A stretch of 64,000 nt of DNA from Eopsaltria australis. Taxonomy: Eukaryota; Chordata; Aves; Passeriformes; Petroicidae. The stretch is from contig JAVTVJ010000845.1 in assembly GCA_034509425.1 (NCBI GenBank), forward strand, positions 1 to 64,000. The letters run 5' to 3'. Below, in pieces: positions 29,401-41,400 of the stretch (the first letter of the stretch is position 1; every line of letters begins with the position of its first letter). The notes beneath the pieces are model-generated. The model saw only the letters and a list, made by a program, of their open reading frames with translations. It made no database searches and had not been told where the DNA came from. The position numbers and the translations under genes were made by a program.

Positions 29401-32359
29401 GCCCCTGCTGTTCTATTTAGGTACCTAAATGCCTCTTGGGTATACCTTAGTTTCCCATTCATATAAAAGGAGAATACCCTTTGTATTCCTTCTCCTCTTT
29501 TTTAGAGTGAAAGGATTTTGGAGTAGAAAGCCAGCATCAAAGGCGCTAACTTTGAGATGATGCATTTGTGAATTTCCTGCTAGCCACAACATCTAGTAGG
29601 TGAGCATCATAGCTGTGGACTGGAAGTGTACTGTTGGGACATTACAGGACACAACATAGATTTTCATCATTCTAACTTTGGAAATAACTCAGTGTTTTAA
29701 AGCACTTCTGTGAATAGAACTGAAGGTGCTTTTTCAGGAACTATGGACTAACTAAAGCTGAGAGTGCCTGTTGTTTGTACTCAATGTTGCAACTTAAAGC
29801 TAGGAGGTGAGAATCAATTCTGTTTGCGTGTCCCTTGAAAGGTGACAGCTGGGAGCTGTAGACAAATGAAGAGATTGAGTCACTGCTGGGTATCAAAGTG
29901 CTATCCTGTGCCTGTGGTCTGTCAGAGGACAGCCCTGCTGTGTTCAAATGCAGCCTCAGCAAATGACCCAGCTGTTGCACTGTCAGCGATGAACTGCTGT
30001 TGATTTATGGGGCCATGTCGTACTAGTCACCATTCCTTTTTTGTATATGTTGTGTTGGTGAGGCAATTGTGAATTTTCAGGGGATAAAGCAATTGAAGAT
30101 TCTTGCAGTAAACTTTCATTTCTGTCTCTTCATCTCTGGTGACCATTTAGTAGAGAAAGGCATAAACCATGCTGAGGGAAGTGTTACAGAAGGAAATCCT
30201 CTCCTGCCAGGGTTGTATTACCTCTTCTCCATATAGTGAAGCCTGTTAATCTGTCATTCTTGCCAGTGGGACAGTGCTTGCTCAAGGCCATTTCTCACTC
30301 TTTTATTGCTCCTGGAGACTGCAAAACAGCAGGGACTGGGGTTTTTTTCTCAGATGATGACATATATTTATGATGCTACATTGTAAACTGCTTATCAAAC
30401 CCTGAAGGACAACACAGAACTGAGGAAAAAAAAAAAACCAAAACAAAACAGAAGACAAACCGTCAGAGAATAAGGTGATTCTGTAATACTGAACTTGAGG
30501 TATAAATCATTGATCAAGATGAGTCTCTTGAGGGACTTCCAATCTGGAAAAGCTATGCTGGTACTTGCCATTATATGTGCAAAGGCCTGCTCAGGGGTAG
30601 GTCATACAAGGTCCAGATGACTTCATTGGATTTAGATGTTCATTACAGGTGCTATGCAGGAAGGATTTCCTTGTTTGGCTTTATTCCCACCAGTGAATCA
30701 TAAGATCCAAGATGGCAAATGCAGCTGTTGCTTTTGCTGCTCTGGGGATCTCCTCGTTTAAGTGGCAGCAAAGATCTGGGCCATTGGCTCAAATATTTTT
30801 TTGACTTAATGACCTTCCTGGGCATTCCTAAGTATCAACAGGTTTAGTTGCCAGGGGAAGCACACAGCCAAGTCCAGCCTCAAAGCTGCATGTTGAGGAG
30901 GCAGGATGAGGACTGGCACCTGCATTAGGTGTGTTCCAAACAGACCTCCCAGGGTGCAAGGGGTAGGTTCTCAGCTGGTTTAAATAGCTATAAATACATG
31001 GATTTACCCATGGTGAGTTTTTTCAATCGTGAACATAGCTTGTGTGGGTTTTGTCATGTCCCAGTTCCAGTATAGGTGCACAGACACAGCTTCGTTCAGT
31101 GTTTCAGGCTTAGAGGAAAAGCATACCAGCAAAGATCCATCTCTGTCTTCTCTGGAAGAATAATTCTTGGGAGTGGTCAGGGAGAACTAATCCCATACAT
31201 GCCCTCCCGTGGCTTGGTGTCTTTGGATGGATCCAGGTCATCTTATTTGTGAAGTATAATTTTCCAGTTCTGTTGCAGGTTTGTCACCTTGCATTCATTT
31301 TGCATTCACCCCAGCAAAGTCAGTGGGAATTCAAGGCGGGAGACAGGATTTCACTCCATCTCTCTGTCCATTCAATATTATGGAACACTCAGCACACAAC
31401 TATGTGCACTTCATCAGCTCTGCTATTAATTAAGCATGTTCCTGAGGGACATGCACAGCCAGATGTGACCAAATCACCAAAGTGCTTGGAGTTTAGCTGC
31501 GTTTTGTCTGGAATTTGTGTGAACTGTGAATGTGAACTGGTATTTTCAGGGGCAGGGCAAGAAGTTGTTTTTTGTGTGGAAGACCCATTTCTTAGATTAT
31601 TTTTGAACTAAGGCTACAGGGTTAGAACATGATATTTTTCTCTCAGAACTTGGGAATCACACATAAATGCAAGGCATGAAACAGATGTTTTATCTGCTAT
31701 GAGCAGAGTGATCTGGAACAAAGCAGCAGCCCACCTGGCTGACCTGCTTGTGTGATCTTTGGTGCTTACTGATGCCTGGTACCGTATTTATTTTGAACAT
31801 AGTTTTGCTCTGAAAGGTAACTTTTTATGAAGTTGGTATCATGAAATTCCACAGTTCACTGGATTTCCATGCTCAAGCATGCTCACTTTGTCAGTCAATG
31901 GATACTTATTCTTGACTCTGCCTTTGCATGTGTTTCTGAAAGAAGCCTTTTTTTTTTTTTTTTTTTTAGCTTGACCTTAAAAAGAATTCAGTAATTGGAA
32001 GTTAACAATTGTATTGACTATATACAAATCAAAATAAAACCCAGTTTGCAGTGTCATAACTGTGTTGACTCCCCAGGGGTTAGCAAGAGTAAAATTTGCT
32101 TTACAACTCAGTCATTTGAACAGATGTGATTCTGATTATGCACAAAACCCAATGAAATAGTGACACTTTTATACAGTCACTTTTCAGACTGTTATTCAAA
32201 TATTTTCTTTGTATTAAAACAACTATAGTTTTCTAAATTCCCTTTATCCAGGTGTTAGTTGTAAATCGCTGGGTTCACTAAGTGTGTTCCAGGATGACAT
32301 CAGGTATGACATAATGTAGAGTGAGGGCTGACAAAAGCACAGATCCAGCTGCTGGACTG
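26471..32359. other. FBXO7 3' UTR and FBXO7-SYN3 convergent intergenic region
   Basis: No coding sequence was recognised. ATTAAA variants near 27302 and 27535 could serve FBXO7; no canonical AATAAA occurs close to the stop (the first is at 32033). On the minus strand AATAAA at 31792-31787 lies ~570 nt past the SYN3 stop and is a good SYN3 polyadenylation candidate. A 20-nt T run lies at 31948-31967. Confidence 0.6.
31787..31792 (-). terminator. Candidate SYN3 polyadenylation signal
   Basis: AATAAA on the minus strand, ~570 nt after the SYN3 stop codon. No nearer canonical signal was noticed. Confidence 0.45.
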
Positions 32360-32492
32360 TTAATCAGAAAACAGGCTAGCAAATGATTTCCTCAGGTTGC
32401 GGATGGTCTCAGCTTTTGCTTCATCTTCAGTGGCATTTCCTCGCTGAGATGACTCAGATATGCTGAAGCTGTTTGTCAGGGACTGCAATTTG
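32360..32492 (-). CDS. SYN3: SYN3 last coding exon (E domain)
   Basis: Acceptor CCCTTTCAG|C. It reads [18 protein letters not shown] and then the conserved synapsin C-terminal E-domain peptide, with stop TAA at 32362-32360. Confidence 0.97.
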
Positions 32493-35400
32493 CTGAAAGG
32501 GAAAACAGACTTCAGGCTCAGCAGGAGAAGGTGGGAATTCAAATGCTTTGTGTTTCATCACACAGACAAATGCAAGGATAAAAGGAGAGGTTGGCATGGA
32601 AAATCTCCATGTGCTGAGACATCCAGGTATGGGGGAGGTGGGACAGAATGGGGCATGGGTGAGTGGCTCAGTCCAAACTGGTAAGTGTTGATGAAAACAT
32701 CTGACTAGAAGTACACAGTTGGCATTTGGTGAGGCTGTTGTGGGAAACCCTTAAGTAATTTCACTACTAATACAGAAGAATGGATTAATATTAGGGGTCA
32801 CCTGTCTCTCATCAGCCTTACCATCAGTGATGGTCTTGGCCTTTCAGGTGCGAGAGCACCAGAGGTTGGGTGAGCTGGTATCCAGATCCCCTGCAATGTG
32901 TATTGTTTCTTGCCTCCCCAGCCTGTCTGCTCTGGCTGTCAGCTCTGTAGTGCAGGTCTTTGGGTTGACCACACTGCTCCTGCTGGCTGTGTATCTGCTA
33001 GTGGTCAAGTTCAGATCAGGACTGCGCTTTTGAAGTAAATGTCCCAATTTTCCCTGCTACTGTGCTTAGTTTCTTCTGGTCAGTAATAGGTATACAGCAC
33101 AAAACCAGACTGGAAGAAGTACCTGAAATATGTATAGTGTGGTGACTGCATCCTTAGCACCAACGTTTTGATCCTTAAGTACACTTCTTTTAGTTTGCCT
33201 TGCTAATGTAAACATCATCACTGACAGCCTGTTCTAGAACATCACTCCTCTGCTTCTCAGAAATTGTCTTCTTATCCCTAGCCTTTATTTTGTTCTGGCC
33301 TGTTCATACTAATTTGCTTGTGTTAACTTCTTGTCAGCATCAGACTGTTTTTTGGTCAGTTTTCCTGCCATAGAGCCAGCTAGATATGCTCCACAAAGGG
33401 TGACAGCAAAAGCTGCTACCAAAGATCCAAAGATAATTCAGCAGTGTGCTCTGCTCCAGAAAAGTGCTTCCGCATACAGACACCATCTGGAATTTTATAT
33501 ACATGAACAGGGCCACTTCCACTTCCCCCTGTCTGCCCTGCCTTTTTGCTACCAAATGCAAAAATAACCTTTGCGGCTCCTGCACTTAGGAAATAGTGAA
33601 GGAATAACTCCTGTTGAGCTTTCTGGCCAGTATTGTGCTGTTTTCAGCCTGTAAGGCGTATACACCCTGCTGGGAAGGCAGTGGCTGTGTTGATATGGCC
33701 AGGGTAGAGTAACACAATTAACAGAGCACATGAACTAGAGGAAGAGTGTGAAATCTTAGTGATATCAAATACAACTTGTTCTTCCTGACAGCAGATCACT
33801 GATGGTCTGTTATGCCACGGGACACACATTTACCTCTAAAGTCACTCACAGTTGTGCAGGCCTTTGTCCCTTGGGACTACTGCCTGACTACAGGTGATAT
33901 GTTCTTCATGTCAGCTCAGGATACCTTTTGGATAGCCTTATTCTAATCTCTACAGATACTAGCAGTTTGTCAGAGCACTTACTTCAGGTGTGGGTGTGGG
34001 GGGTTTTGCTGCTTGGACATTTCCGTGGGGCTGGGCTGGCTGGGAGCCCGGCCTCGGGCAGGAGGCCGAGGCTGCTGTGGGGGAAACACGCCTGCCTTGG
34101 AGGCCTGGACTGGAGAGGACCCAGTTGCTGATTGGACTTGCTGTGGAGATCCAGGTGACCTTTGCTGCTGAGGGGAGGTGGACTGGGGACTCTGGGGCTG
34201 CTGTCCTTGAGGAGAGAGCTGCTACTGTGGGGGTGCGTTTGTTCATGGAGGCTGAGATCCTTGTGGCTGGCGTGGCCCACCTGAAAGGGACATGTAGACA
34301 TAAATGTGAGGAAATGCATGTGGTGGGCAACAAGCACGGAACATCTCTATGGAAGGACAGGTTTTGCTAATAGGAGAGACTCTTCAGAGTAGCTTTATGG
34401 AGAAGAATAAGGCAAACCATCTTTTACAGGCCTAAAATTGGTGTCATGCCCTCCTCTCTAGAGTTGTCCATTTCTCTGCCTTCTTCAGCACTAAAGAAGT
34501 CCCTCCACTCTCCCCAAGGGGAGTCACTTCAACCTGCCTTACCCTTCATGCATCTGGTGTTTCTTATCCTTGGTGAGCACTTCCTGCTTGGGGAAGGAGG
34601 AGTCACCAGAGAACCAACTCTGCAGGAAATGTAATCTGACCCTGCTGGTGTGGGTCGGCAGTCCCTTCACAGGCCCAGCAGTTTGATGTGAGACATTCCA
34701 TCCTATCACTGTCCGTACCTCTGTTCCAGAACCATCACCAGGTGGCTTCAGTTGCTTTGGTAGCAGATTTAGAACTGAAGAGGATGTGGAAAACAATTGG
34801 ACGTGACAGATAATACTGTGAGAACCTGACAAAAGTTGCAGATAGTGTTGTGAGGGCTGGCTGGATTTCACAGATGGTCACGGGAGTTATGTGAGAAAAA
34901 GCTTTGCAGAGAATTGAAGGGGAGCACTGGATACAGATGGGGAGTAGTATCCTGCAAGGCTAACTGTTGCGTTCCCTGCTTCAGTCCCACCCTGGTACCG
35001 GCAGCGGAGTCCTAGCGCTACCTTAGGAAGTCGTTCGCGATCTGGAAGACTTCCTCGGAGTGCCGACTGCGGGCACAGCTGGTCCGCATTCGGTCCGGGA
35101 AGATGTTGCCCCCGGAGCGTGGTGAAACAGCAAAGAACTACCAGAGAAGGAGGTCTCTTGGTATGTGATTTCGGTAGGTTTATTGCCTCCAAAGGGAGCA
35201 CATGGACCAAGAGCCAAGAGCAGCTTATTACATCGGTATTTAAGGGAGGAACAACACCCAATAGGATGAGGGCAGGGGGCAATACAGGGGAGGGGTTGGG
35301 GTGCATGATCAAATGGGGTTTAGGGAGGGGAGGGGAACAGAGAGAACAACGAATGAACTATGGAGTGACAGGGAATTTCCCAGAGCGGGAATACATAACA

Positions 35401-38400
35401 GACAAGTCCAGTAACCAATAGCAGGAGCTTGGGTCCGTGGATTGGTGGTCCAATCGCTGCCCCTGGGAGCTCTGGGGGGAAACCCTCTGTCCGTGGAACC
35501 TGTCCGGAAGTCCTCTGGTTCCAAACCACCGCAACATCTCCCCCTGTCTTTTTACTTAAAGAAAGTGATTTGTTAGTACAATGAAGATAATAACTAAAAT
35601 CCAAAGCAAAGTCTTGAAAATCTGCAAATAAACAAACATTGTTAAATCATTGTCTCTCTACAGGACTGGGAATGATTGGGGTATGGGAGGTACATGGGGT
35701 AGGTTTCAGGAGAGTCTAAGGGGAAGATATCAAGAAGAAGGGTCTCAGTGATTTTCTTGATGACTGTCGAAGTTTGGAGTTTTCTTTTTCCTTCTCTTCC
35801 ACGCTGATCTCTGTGGAGCAGCGTCTGTTGGTGGATGCGACTGGATCTGCTCTGGTGGATGTGTTGGGTGGAGAGTTGTGATGACTACTAACTTCAGCCA
35901 TCGTGGTTCAAGTGACTGGTCATCTGGGATCGCCTCTGATGGGGTCTCCAGTGGCATGGGTGGTGATGGAGAGCAGGACACAGTGGATTCAGCTTTTGGA
36001 GCATGTGGTGTCCAGGAGCCTGTGGAAGACTTAGGTGGAGGATGATTAGAACTGTTCAGCAGGCTTTGAAGCTGCTGCTTCCATATCTTTTCCCACACCC
36101 AATACTGAACCTTAACTAAAATGCCTGTCAGGATTGTTTTTATGTCAGATGGGACCAGCACACCTTTAAAGTGAGGAGAATCTCTCCCAAGCTCTCTCTC
36201 CACCTTGCAAGGCTCTCGCAAGGCTGCAGGTGACTGTGATTCCCATCGTGGGTTGTTACCCTGAGGGCTGTGCACACCTGATGCCACTGCAGGGTCTGGC
36301 TGACTGGCTGCATCGCAGGCTTCAGCCTCTCCACTTTTCAGCCCCCAATCTCGGGGTGTGAACGAGGGAGCGTGGGGATCTGGAAGTGGGCGGTGGTTAG
36401 GGGCGGGACTGCGGTTGATATGAGCAGTCCAGGCGCCGGGTGGGGTGGGGATCTCCCTCTGGCTGGGGCAGGGACCTCCGGCGCGAGCGGAGGGACCCGA
36501 CGCGAAGACATCATCGGCCGCGGGGGGGGAACCCGACGCGGGGCCAATCGACGTGAAGGGGAAGGAGCCGTGGGAGGAGTTGGGAGGATTCGCGGGCTTT
36601 CGGTGTGAGACTGCGCAGTGGGCGCAGGGGTGTAGGCACGGCGCCACGAGGCCGCCGCCATCTTTAAACTCGGAACAATGGGGGAGCGCAGCCGGCGCGA
36701 GTTTGGCTGTGGGCTCGGAGAAAGGGTTTGGGGTGAAGCTCGCTATGAGGGAATCGGTCTCATAGCGGGGAGAACCGAGGGGCGCGCCCCCCTGTAGCAG
36801 GGAAGAGGGATTGGGAAAAGGGAAATTAGGAACGTGGGGTGGGTGAGTCGGGGATTTCGAACTTTCAGGACAATTACGCAAAGTATAACAAATTAAAATC
36901 AACAACGGGAAAAATTTCCAGACAGAAACATCACCCCCTCTCTCCACTGCTTCTAAACATTTTTCTACTACTCCCAAAAACCCAGAGTTTTAACAGAAGA
37001 AGCAGAAGCAAGAGGGACATAGGCAAAGATCCATTTAACAAAACGTTTCCAAGCCCTCTTATTAGCATTCCTGTTTTTTAACTTTAGGGTCTCTTTAACT
37101 TGGACATAAAACTCCTGCTCCATTCGGGACAGCTTGATACCCATTGTCTCCGAATAAAAGCCTCCTTGCTCTTTTTATACGGTACAAAACTCTTCCCTCG
37201 AGCCTGATTCCCGCTGCCTATCACGGATTAGACCTCACAGTCTGCGCTCGGTTCTCGGTGGCTTTCCCGCCACTATCACGGGCACCGAGCTTCGCTGCCG
37301 CACGCGGATCCTGGTCCTTTCCCACCGCGCCCCGCAGCCGCCAAACCTCACCGCTCCGTGCGGGTCTTGGTTCCTCGATCCCGGCTTCAGTTGCCGTCAC
37401 CGGCTCCGGAGGGAGAAACATCCAAAAGAGGAAGGGTCTCTGGTCTCGTCAGTCCGTTCAGCTAGTGTACACACTTCAGACGCTCCAGATCGGTTGCTGA
37501 CGGCCCCTGCAAGCCCCCCGCTAAAACGCGGAAGTTCTTGCTCGGGGAGCGACGTCCCGAAGGCGCTATCCGGACAGCTGCTGCGTATCCAGGTCGCTCG
37601 CAGGGAACCCCGAGAGGTCGGAGTCTCTGTTCGGTGCACCACTTTGTTGCATTCCCTCCTTCAGTCCCACCCTGGTACCGGCAGCGGAGTCCTAGCGCTA
37701 CCCTAGGAAGTCGTTCGCGATCTGGAAGACTTCCTCGGAGTGCCGACTGCGGGCACAGCTGGCCTGCATTCGGTCCGGGAAGGTGTTGCCCCCGGAGCGT
37801 GGTGAAACAGCAAAGAACTACCAGAGAAGGAGGTCTCTTGGTATGTGATTTCGGTAGGTTTATTGCCTCCAAAGGGAGCACATGGACCAAGAGCCAAGAG
37901 CAGCTTATTACATCGGTATTTATGGGAGGAACAACACCCAATAGGATGAGGGCAGGGGACAATACAGGGGAGGGGCTGGGGTACATGATCAAATGGGGTT
38001 TAGGAAGGGGAGGGGAACAGAGAGAACAACGAATGAACTATGGAGTGACAGGGAATTTCCCAGAGCGGGAATACATAACAGACAAGTCCAGTAACCAATA
38101 GCAGGAGCTTGGGGTCCGTGGATTGGTGGTCCAATCGCTGCCCCTGGGAGCTCTGGGGGGAAACCCTCTGTCCGTGGAACCTGTCCAGAAGTCCTCTGGT
38201 TCCGAACCACCGCAACAGCTAACAGCTCATATCAGTAATAGTATGGAATGCCAAGATTACATAGATGTGTTTGGTATCAGTAATGCTAAATTTTGGATGC
38301 AACAAAACTATGATCATTGAGAAAAAGATAGTTAGTTAGAGGAGGGTGTTAATTTGGTAGAAGATTGAAATGGAAAAAGGAAGGGAAGGTGGCAAAAATG

Positions 38401-41400
38401 ACAATCTAATCAGTTATGTGAATTGAGTGGCTGGTGTGATCTGGCTACCCGCGGGGCAGCCCTGTGCTTCATCACCTCAGTGTACATCAGGACAATAAGC
38501 CAAATCTCTTGTTCTGACCAAGTCACGTAAGTCAAACGTGCTTCTGCTGTCAGGAGGAGCTGGGGGTGTGCTCTTGCCGACATGGGAACTCCTGGACAAA
38601 TGAATCGAGGATCGCAACCTTGATTCCAAGCCTGACAACACTAGCATTTTCCCATCACTTCTTAACACTTGTAGCCACCACAGCTTTATGCAAACACAGT
38701 ATACTCCGTGCGCAGAATCCTGCTCCAGTCCCAGTTCAAGTGGCCTTGTTTTGCTGAGCCAAGTCCTACCAGTGGTATCAACTGGATCTACATCAAATTT
38801 TCATCCCACTTTCTGAGCTCCTGTGGAATATGACAATATCTGCTTTAATAGTACACTGAATTTGTTGCCTGCTTGTCAGTCAGTTGGAAAATGAGTGAAA
38901 CCTTTATCCTGATGCCTTTTATTTAGAAGGCAATCTGATAGGACTCAGAGTCATCACTGTCACAGGAATCAGAGAACTGTACCTTGTGGAGGAGGCCGTG
39001 GTTGTGACAGTTGTCCAAGTGAAGGTCCAGTCTGACATTTCATCAACACAGGCTGAACTTGCAGAGGCTAGAGGAAAAAAAGCCAATCCAGTTAATACAG
39101 AGTCCCCAAAGAGAAGCCCTGAAGTAATACAGGAACTGTAGAGTCATTAAGTGTTCCTTAAATACACACTCACACACATGCAGCACCTGGCTGGTAAAAT
39201 CTCATGGGACTAAAATGGAGAGGTGAGAAATAAAGAACATAGAAGTTTGTTGCGTTCCCTTCTTCAGTCCCACCCTGGTACTGGCAGCAGAGTCCCAGCG
39301 CTACCCTAGGAAGTCGTTCGCAATCTGGAAGACACCCTCGGAGTGCCGACTGCGGGCACAGCTGGTCTGCGTTCGGTCCGGGGAGGTGTTGCCCCTGGAG
39401 CGTGGTGAAACAGCAAAGAACTACCAGAGAAGGAGGTCTCTTGGTATGTGATTTCGGTAGGTTTATTGCCTCCAAAGGGAGCACATGGACCAAGAGACAA
39501 GAGCAGCTTATTACATCGGTATTTAAGGGAGGAACAACACCCAATAGGATGAGGGCAGGGGACAATACAGGGGAGGGGCTGGGGTACATGATCAAATGGG
39601 GTTTAGGAAGGGGAGGGGAACAGAGAGAACAACGAATGAACTATGGAGTGACAGGGAATTTCCCAGAGCGGGAATACATAACAGACAAGTCCAGTAACCA
39701 ATAGCAGGAGCTTGGGGTCCATGGATTGGTGGTCCAACTGCTGCCCCTGGGAGCTTTGGGGGGAAACCCTCTGTCCGTGGAACCTGTCCGGAAGTCCTCT
39801 GGTTCCGAACCACCGCAACATCTCCCCCTGTCTTTTTACTTAAAGAAAGTGATTTGTTAACAAAAGAAATTATGAAGGTTTTCTTGGAAATCTGCAATAA
39901 AACAAACATTGTTAAATCATTGTCTCTCTACAGTACTGGGAATGATTGGGGTATGGGAGGTACATGGGGTAGGTTTAGGGAGAGTCTAAGGGGAAGATAT
40001 CAAGAAGGGTCTTAGTGATTTTTCTTGATGAATGTCGAAGTTTGGAGTTTTCTTTTTCCTTCTCTTCCACGCTGATCTCTGTGGAGCAGCGTCTGTTGGT
40101 GGATGCAACTGGATCTGCTCTGGTGGATGTGTTGGGTGGAGAGTTGTGACGCCTACTAACTTCAGCCATCGTGGTTCAAGTGACTGGTCATCTGGGATCG
40201 CCTCTGATGGGGTCTCCAGTGGCATGGGTGGTGATGGAGAGCAGGACACAGTGGATTCAGCTTTTGGAGCATGTGGTGTCCAGGAGCCTGTGGAAGACTT
40301 AGGTGGAGGGTGATTAGAACTGTTCAGAAGGCTTTGAAGCTGCTGCTTCCATATCTTTTCCCACACCCGATACTGAACCTTAACTAAAATGCCTGTCAGG
40401 ATTTTTTTTATGTCAGATGGGACCAGCACACCTTTAAAGTGAGGAGAATTTCTCCCAAGCTCTCTCTCTACCTTGCTAGGCTCTCGCAAGGCTGCAGGTG
40501 ACTGTGATTCCCATCGTGGGTTGTTACCCTGAGGGTTGTGCACACCCGATGCCACTGCAGGGCTTGGCTGACTGGCTGCATCGCAGGCTTCAGCCTCTCC
40601 ACTTTTCTGCCCCCTGTCATGTGATGTGAAAGAGAGAGAGTGGGGATTTGTGAGTGGGCGGTGGTTAAGGGCAGGACTGCAGTTGATATGGGCAGTCCAG
40701 GCTCGCGGTGGGGCGGGGATCTCCCTCAGGTTGGGGCGGGGACCTCCGACGCGAGGGGAGGGACCCGACACGAAGACATCATCGGCTGCGGGGGGGGGAG
40801 CCCGACGCGGGGCCAATCGACGCGAAGGGGAAGGAACCGTGGGAGGAGTTGGGAGGATTCGCAGGCTTTCAGCATGAGACTGCGCAGTGGGTGCACGGGT
40901 GTAGGCACGGCGCCATGAGGCGGCGGCCATCTTTAAAACCGGAACAGTGAGGGGGCGCAGCCGGTGCGAGTTTGGCTGTGGGCTCGGAGAAAGGGTTTGG
41001 GGTAGAGTTTGCTATGAGGGAATCAGTCTCATAGCGGGGAGAGCTGAGGGGCGTGCCCCCCTGTAGCGAGGAAGAGGGATTGGGAAAAGGGAAATTAGGA
41101 ACATGGGGTGGGTGAGTCGGGGATTTTGAATTTTGAGGACAATTACGCAAAGTATAACAAATTAAAATTAACAACGGGAAAAATTTCCGGACAGAAACAT
41201 CACCCCCTCTCTCCACTGCCTCTAAACGTTTTTCTACTAAGTCACAAAAACTCGGAGTTTTAACAGAAGAAGCAGAAGCAAGAGGAACATAGGCAAAGAT
41301 CCATTTAACAGAATGTTTCCAAGCCCTCTTATTAGCTTTCCCATTTTTTAACTTTAGGGTCTCTTTAACTTGGACATAAAACTCCTGCTCTATTCGGGAC

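Larger units (their letters stand above)
34959..38223 (-). mobile_element. Internally deleted provirus 1 (nERV-1), SYN3 intron
   Basis: 3' LTR 34965-35536, internal 35537-37644, 5' LTR 37645-38217, flanked by the 6-bp duplication GCTAAC (34959-34964 and 38218-38223). Same LTR family as the provirus at 12116. The LTR pair differs at about 14 positions by eye, so it is older than that provirus. The interior is 2.1 kb instead of 6 kb. Three deletions correspond to full-length positions ~14306-14845, ~14900-14958 and ~15090-18293. Leader, primer site, gag N-terminal half, pol C-terminal tail and polypurine tract remain. Orientation is sense to SYN3. Confidence 0.95.

Noticed and set aside
34243..34245. 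Selenocysteine or programmed readthrough at the SYN3 TGA
   Set aside because: No family precedent is known to me, a TAG follows seven codons later, and no SECIS-like element was identified; simpler explanations exist.
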